Source: Parabacteroides sp.
Lineage (GTDB): Bacteria > Bacteroidota > Bacteroidia > Bacteroidales > Tannerellaceae
Assembly: GCA_017937385.1 (NCBI GenBank)
Contig: JAGBDR010000016.1
Location: 1-64,000, forward strand
Direction: 5' to 3'
DNA: 64,000 nt
The notes under the pieces were generated by a model. It did not search any database. It was not told where the DNA came from and saw only the letters and a list, made by a program, of their open reading frames with translations. The number at the start of each line of letters is the position of its first letter. Position 1 is the first letter of the stretch. This document shows positions 60,696 to 64,000 of the stretch, in pieces. Made by a program: the position numbers and the translations under genes.

Positions 60696-62249
60696 TTACC
60701 ACCAAAAATAATAAAAGCCTATTAATATCGCCAATATGGCTATCGATATCACATTGAATATCCGGCCGGTATGGAACAACGCCGGGTCATGCCGCGTATA
60801 AGCATTCATCGGTTGGTCTTTTTTCCCAAACACGACAATGAGCGCACAACACATCAGGAATACAATCCCCATCCGGTCCATCCAAGGCAATTCGGGGCAA
60901 AGGAATTTCAAGCCGAAAGAGAAAACGAACGAACCCAATGCCGCTGCCAACGCCCCGTTTGCTGTCGCCCGTTTATAGAAAAAGCCGGCTAAGAAGATCG
61001 ACAAGGCACCCGGACTGACAAAGCCGGTAAACTCCTGGATATACTGGAAAGCCTGGTCCAGCCCCGACAACATCGGAGCGATCAGCACGGCTATCAGCAA
61101 CGAACCGAAACTGGTCCACCGCCCGGTGCGGACCAGTTCTTTCTGTCCTGCCTCTTTTTGAAAATAAGAGCGGTAGATATCCATTGTAAAAATCGTAGAA
61201 ATACTGTTCATCATCGAAGCGAGCGAACTGACGATTGCGGCGGTCAAGGCAGCAAACGCCACTCCCTTCACCCCCACCGGAAGCAGATTGCCGAGCAGCC
61301 ATGGATAAGCCTCGTCCGATTTCTCCAACGGAGCCTCCAATGCAAAAGCGGCAATCCCCGGAATCACGACCAACAGCGGTATGAACAATTTGATGAAACC
61401 GGCGAAAAGCATCCCGTTCTGTGCCTCCCGGAGCGATTTGGCGGCCAAGGCCCGCTGGATGATATACTGGTTACATCCCCAGTAATACAGATTGGCCACC
61501 CATAGGCCACCGAGAATCACGGAGATACCCGGCAGGTCTTTATATCCGGGATGCGACTTGTCGAGGATCAGATGAAATTTATCGCTTGTTTGGCCATAGA
61601 GGTTGACCATTCCCTGGTACACCCCGCTACCTTCTCCCAAAAGATCCAGGGCGATATAGGCAGTGATCAGCCCGCCGCCAACCAAAAACACAACCTGGAT
61701 CACATCCGTCAGCGCCACCGCTTTCAATCCTCCGTAGATCGAATAGATACCGGCAAAAGCGGCCAGTCCGATTATACCGTACAGTATCGGGATCCCCATC
61801 ACCTTCTCGATCGTTAAGGCACCCAAATACAAGATGGAGGTCAGATTGATAAAAACAAACACGGCCAGCCAGAAAAGGGCCATCACCGTCTTGACACGCT
61901 TATCAAAACGCTCTTCAAGGAATTGGGGCATCGTGAAGATCTTCTTCTCCAAAAAGATCGGGATAAAGAACTTCGCCACGATAATCAGCCCGAGGGCTGC
62001 TATCCATTCATAAGTCGCCATTGCCAGCCCTATGGCATAGCCGGAACCGGACATGCCGACAAACTGCTCGGCCGAAATATTGGAGGCAATGATAGAAGCA
62101 CCTATCGCCCACCAGGCAAGTCCGCGCCCTGCCAGGAAATAATCTCCGGCATCCCGCTCTTCGCCTTTCTTGCCACACGAAACAAAAAGGCCGACGCAAA
62201 GGATCAGGGAACAGTAAGCAATAAAAATTATAAGATCGATTGTGTTCAT
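60696..62249 (-). CDS. Sodium/sugar symporter (SSS family, SGLT-like)
   Basis: A 517-residue protein with about 14 membrane segments (MNTIDLIIFIAYCSLILCVG at the N-terminus). SSS marks: YFLAGRGLAWWAIGASIIAS, NISAEQFVGMSGSGYA, and AALTAAIVSSLASMMNSIST near the conserved sodium-site helix. The vSGLT-type forms carry galactose or glucose with sodium. It precedes the GH2 beta-galactosidase gene by 17 bp and follows the SDR gene by 35 bp, so it should be in the same mRNA. Confidence 0.93.
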   Translation of the reverse strand: MNTIDLIIFIAYCSLILCVGLFVSCGKKGEERDAGDYFLAGRGLAWWAIGASIIASNISAEQFVGMSGSGYAIGLAMATYEWIAALGLIIVAKFFIPIFLEKKIFTMPQFLEERFDKRVKTVMALFWLAVFVFINLTSILYLGALTIEKVMGIPILYGIIGLAAFAGIYSIYGGLKAVALTDVIQVVFLVGGGLITAYIALDLLGEGSGVYQGMVNLYGQTSDKFHLILDKSHPGYKDLPGISVILGGLWVANLYYWGCNQYIIQRALAAKSLREAQNGMLFAGFIKLFIPLLVVIPGIAAFALEAPLEKSDEAYPWLLGNLLPVGVKGVAFAALTAAIVSSLASMMNSISTIFTMDIYRSYFQKEAGQKELVRTGRWTSFGSLLIAVLIAPMLSGLDQAFQYIQEFTGFVSPGALSIFLAGFFYKRATANGALAAALGSFVFSFGLKFLCPELPWMDRMGIVFLMCCALIVVFGKKDQPMNAYTRHDPALFHTGRIFNVISIAILAILIGFYYFWW

Positions 62250-62284
62250 GATATCAGTTTTAATAAAAATTCAAGGACAGACGG

Positions 62285-63076
62285 TTATTCATCCTGCATC
62301 AACGCCGATCGCCCGCCGTCCATCAAGATTGTCGTTCCGCTGATAAACCGTGCATACGGAGAGGCGAGATACACACACAAGCCCCCAACCTCTTCGACCG
62401 TGCCGATCCGTTTGACCGGATGCAGGTTGATCGTCCGCTGGCGTTCCGCTTCAGGATCCGGGAACGAATTGAACCAAGTGTCGTTGCCTGCCGTATCGAT
62501 AAACCCGGGAGCCACTCCTATCGTACGGACTGTCGGTCCCCACTCGATCGCCAAACTACGGACCAAACCGGTGATAGCCGTTTTCGTCACATTATAAGGA
62601 AAACAACCGGGAATGGAACTGAAAGCATGGTTGGAAGTCATCAGAAGCAGAACGCCTTCTCCGCTCTTCTCCAAATGAGGCCTGCAAAGCTTGGCCAGTC
62701 GCCAATGGGAAGTCAAGTTCAGATCGAGATTGTAATGCCAATGCGCTTCCGTACAACCGGCCGCTCCCTCGAAAACATTCATTCCGGCATTGGAGACCAC
62801 CACATCCAGACGTCCGAAAGCACGGACGGTCTCTTCAACGAGCCTTTTCAAATCCTCCGCATCCGTCACATCCGCTTGCCAGTAAAATGCACGCACGCCT
62901 TCAGACTCTACCGCTTCACGGAAAATCTGTACGCTCGCATCGTCCGGAGACTTGCGCGAACAACCTGCCACACACGCGCCGGCCCGGGCAAATTCCCGGG
63001 CGACACCTAATCCGATCCCGGAGGAAACTCCGGTGATCAGGACTACTTTATCTGTATAATCGAGTACAAAGCTCAT
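62285..63076 (-). CDS. SDR-family NAD(P)-dependent oxidoreductase
   Basis: A 263-residue Rossmann enzyme. Cofactor motif VLITGVSSGIGLGVAREFA at about 13-32, NAG in VVSNAGMNVFEGA, and active-site YNVTK at about residue 160 with a Ser upstream in LLMTSNHAFSS. Downstream of the dehydratase gene (5-bp gap) and upstream of a sugar symporter, it probably oxidises an aldose to its lactone or reduces a keto-acid intermediate. The substrate is not readable. Confidence 0.92.
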   Translation of the reverse strand: MSFVLDYTDKVVLITGVSSGIGLGVAREFARAGACVAGCSRKSPDDASVQIFREAVESEGVRAFYWQADVTDAEDLKRLVEETVRAFGRLDVVVSNAGMNVFEGAAGCTEAHWHYNLDLNLTSHWRLAKLCRPHLEKSGEGVLLLMTSNHAFSSIPGCFPYNVTKTAITGLVRSLAIEWGPTVRTIGVAPGFIDTAGNDTWFNSFPDPEAERQRTINLHPVKRIGTVEEVGGLCVYLASPYARFISGTTILMDGGRSALMQDE

Positions 63077-63081
63077 AAAAA

Positions 63082-64000
63082 TCAGATATAAAAATTGTCT
63101 GGAGCATCCGTTACGATACCGGGGTGTTTCTCCATCTCTTCCTCAACAAGGTCCACTCCCAAACCGGGGCGGTCAGACAAATGCAGATGGCCGTCATAGA
63201 CCATCTCGGCAATCGGATGGTCAATTACCGTATCGCGCCAAGGAACATCGTTGAACATGAATTCCTGACGGAAGAAGTTCGGAATAGCGGCACATACATG
63301 CGAAGAGGCAAGTGTCGAAAGAGGCCCGTTCGGATTATGCGGGGCAATCAGAACGTTGTAGGCTTCTGCCATCGTAGCCATCCGTTTCATTTCAGACGGT
63401 CCGCCACAACGGGTGATGTCGGGCATAATCACGTCGCATACATGTTTTTCCAATAGCGAACGGATACCGAAGCGGGTATAATGGCGCTCTCCGACACAGA
63501 TAGCGACATCCGACGGGATGCGCTCGCGCATGGCACGGAGCGTCTGCGAACTTTCCGGACCGGCAGGCTCTTCATACCAGGTGATGTCAAGTTTTGCCAG
63601 GCGTTCCGCCATCTTGACGGCAATCCGGTAATTCAGCATGGCATGTGTCTCGATCATAATGTCGCACTCAGGACCGACTGCCTCGCGTACGGCTTTGGAG
63701 ACGTTGAACGCCAGATCTTGCTGTTCCGCCGTAAGTGTCAGGTTAGAGGCGAGATCTTCACCATAAAAATAGTTCGTATGGGCGAATGGATCGAACTTCA
63801 GTCCCGTAAATCCGGCTTCCACGACACGGCGTGCCTGGGCGGCATAATCCGCCTCGTTATGTCCGCCACCGGTAAACCAATAGTTGGCATACAGTAGGAT
63901 GTCTTTCCGATATGCTCCGCCTAACAGCTCATAGCAAGGAACCCCCAATACCTTCGCTTTCAGGTCAAGTAATGCCATGTCGATACCGCTGATCGCACAC
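63082..64000 (-). CDS. Enolase-superfamily sugar-acid dehydratase (mandelate racemase/DgoD-like), 5' end beyond the window
   Basis: 306 codons are visible and the frame stays open to base 64000 (CAISGIDMALLDLKAKVLG), so the N-terminal capping domain is missing. Barrel marks: LKFDPF with the second-strand Lys, metal ligands in MIETHAMLNY, YEEPAG and VGERHY, and the catalytic His in IAPHNPNGPLSTLAS. Members dehydrate acid sugars such as D-galactonate, L-fuconate or L-rhamnonate. With the GH2 beta-galactosidase, SSS symporter and SDR genes behind it, galactonate is the simplest guess. Further pathway genes would lie to the right. Confidence 0.9.
   Translation of the reverse strand, partial: CAISGIDMALLDLKAKVLGVPCYELLGGAYRKDILLYANYWFTGGGHNEADYAAQARRVVEAGFTGLKFDPFAHTNYFYGEDLASNLTLTAEQQDLAFNVSKAVREAVGPECDIMIETHAMLNYRIAVKMAERLAKLDITWYEEPAGPESSQTLRAMRERIPSDVAICVGERHYTRFGIRSLLEKHVCDVIMPDITRCGGPSEMKRMATMAEAYNVLIAPHNPNGPLSTLASSHVCAAIPNFFRQEFMFNDVPWRDTVIDHPIAEMVYDGHLHLSDRPGLGVDLVEEEMEKHPGIVTDAPDNFYI

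Overview
The window reads as a chromosomal stretch of a gut Bacteroidales, most like Parabacteroides. The supporting signs are a SusC-type TonB receptor with FecR and an ECF sigma factor, secreted enzymes with type IX-style C-terminal sorting domains, an S46 dipeptidyl-peptidase, a Ser-type sulfatase, and the Bacteroidetes -7 promoter box (TAnnTTTG) upstream of most transcription units. The genus is an inference. I saw no rRNA, tRNA, CRISPR array or intact insertion sequence.

Region 1 (1-9456, minus strand): a 3'-truncated susC-like receptor, its FecR-type anti-sigma gene, an ECF sigma gene interrupted by an in-frame TAG, a secreted lysyl-endopeptidase-like protease and a SulP anion transporter. 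Region 2 (9457-30254): a repeat-rich spacer, then a carbohydrate locus. A minus-strand run encodes an MFS sugar porter, a DUF5107/TPR protein, two paralogous GH2 enzymes, a GH95 and a GH35. It is divergent from an AraC-type regulator, and GH31 and sulfatase genes follow. A conserved 23-bp motif lies exactly 36 bp upstream of the -7 box of both the porter and the GH31 gene, so the AraC protein very likely controls both. No susCD pair lies inside this locus.

Region 3 (30255-38427) is accessory and visibly AT-rich. It holds a secreted subtilase flanked by five small lipoproteins that share a leader but differ in their mature parts, a frameshifted AAA ATPase with duplicated operator-like repeats, and a HipBA toxin-antitoxin pair. 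Region 4 (38428-57369) is mostly core or housekeeping: DPP7-like peptidase, DUF389, flippase, RuvB, AGCS symporter, M16 peptidase, PfkB kinase, lipoprotein phosphatase, DEAD-box helicase, GH20, C69 and C1 peptidases. The PfkB kinase has a second, truncated copy of its promoter and 5' end about 1.44 kb upstream, bracketing about 1.2 kb of extra DNA. Region 5 (57392-64000, minus strand) is an apparent operon of an enolase-superfamily sugar-acid dehydratase (5'-truncated), an SDR dehydrogenase, an SSS symporter and a GH2 beta-galactosidase. It looks like an oxidative galactoside pathway.

A composite palindromic repeat of about 260-300 bp occurs twice, at 10073-10371 and, in opposite orientation, at 57392-57651. 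The best candidates for something undescribed are the subtilase/lipoprotein cassette, this composite repeat and the two-promoter AraC regulon. All are read from sequence only; no database search was possible.
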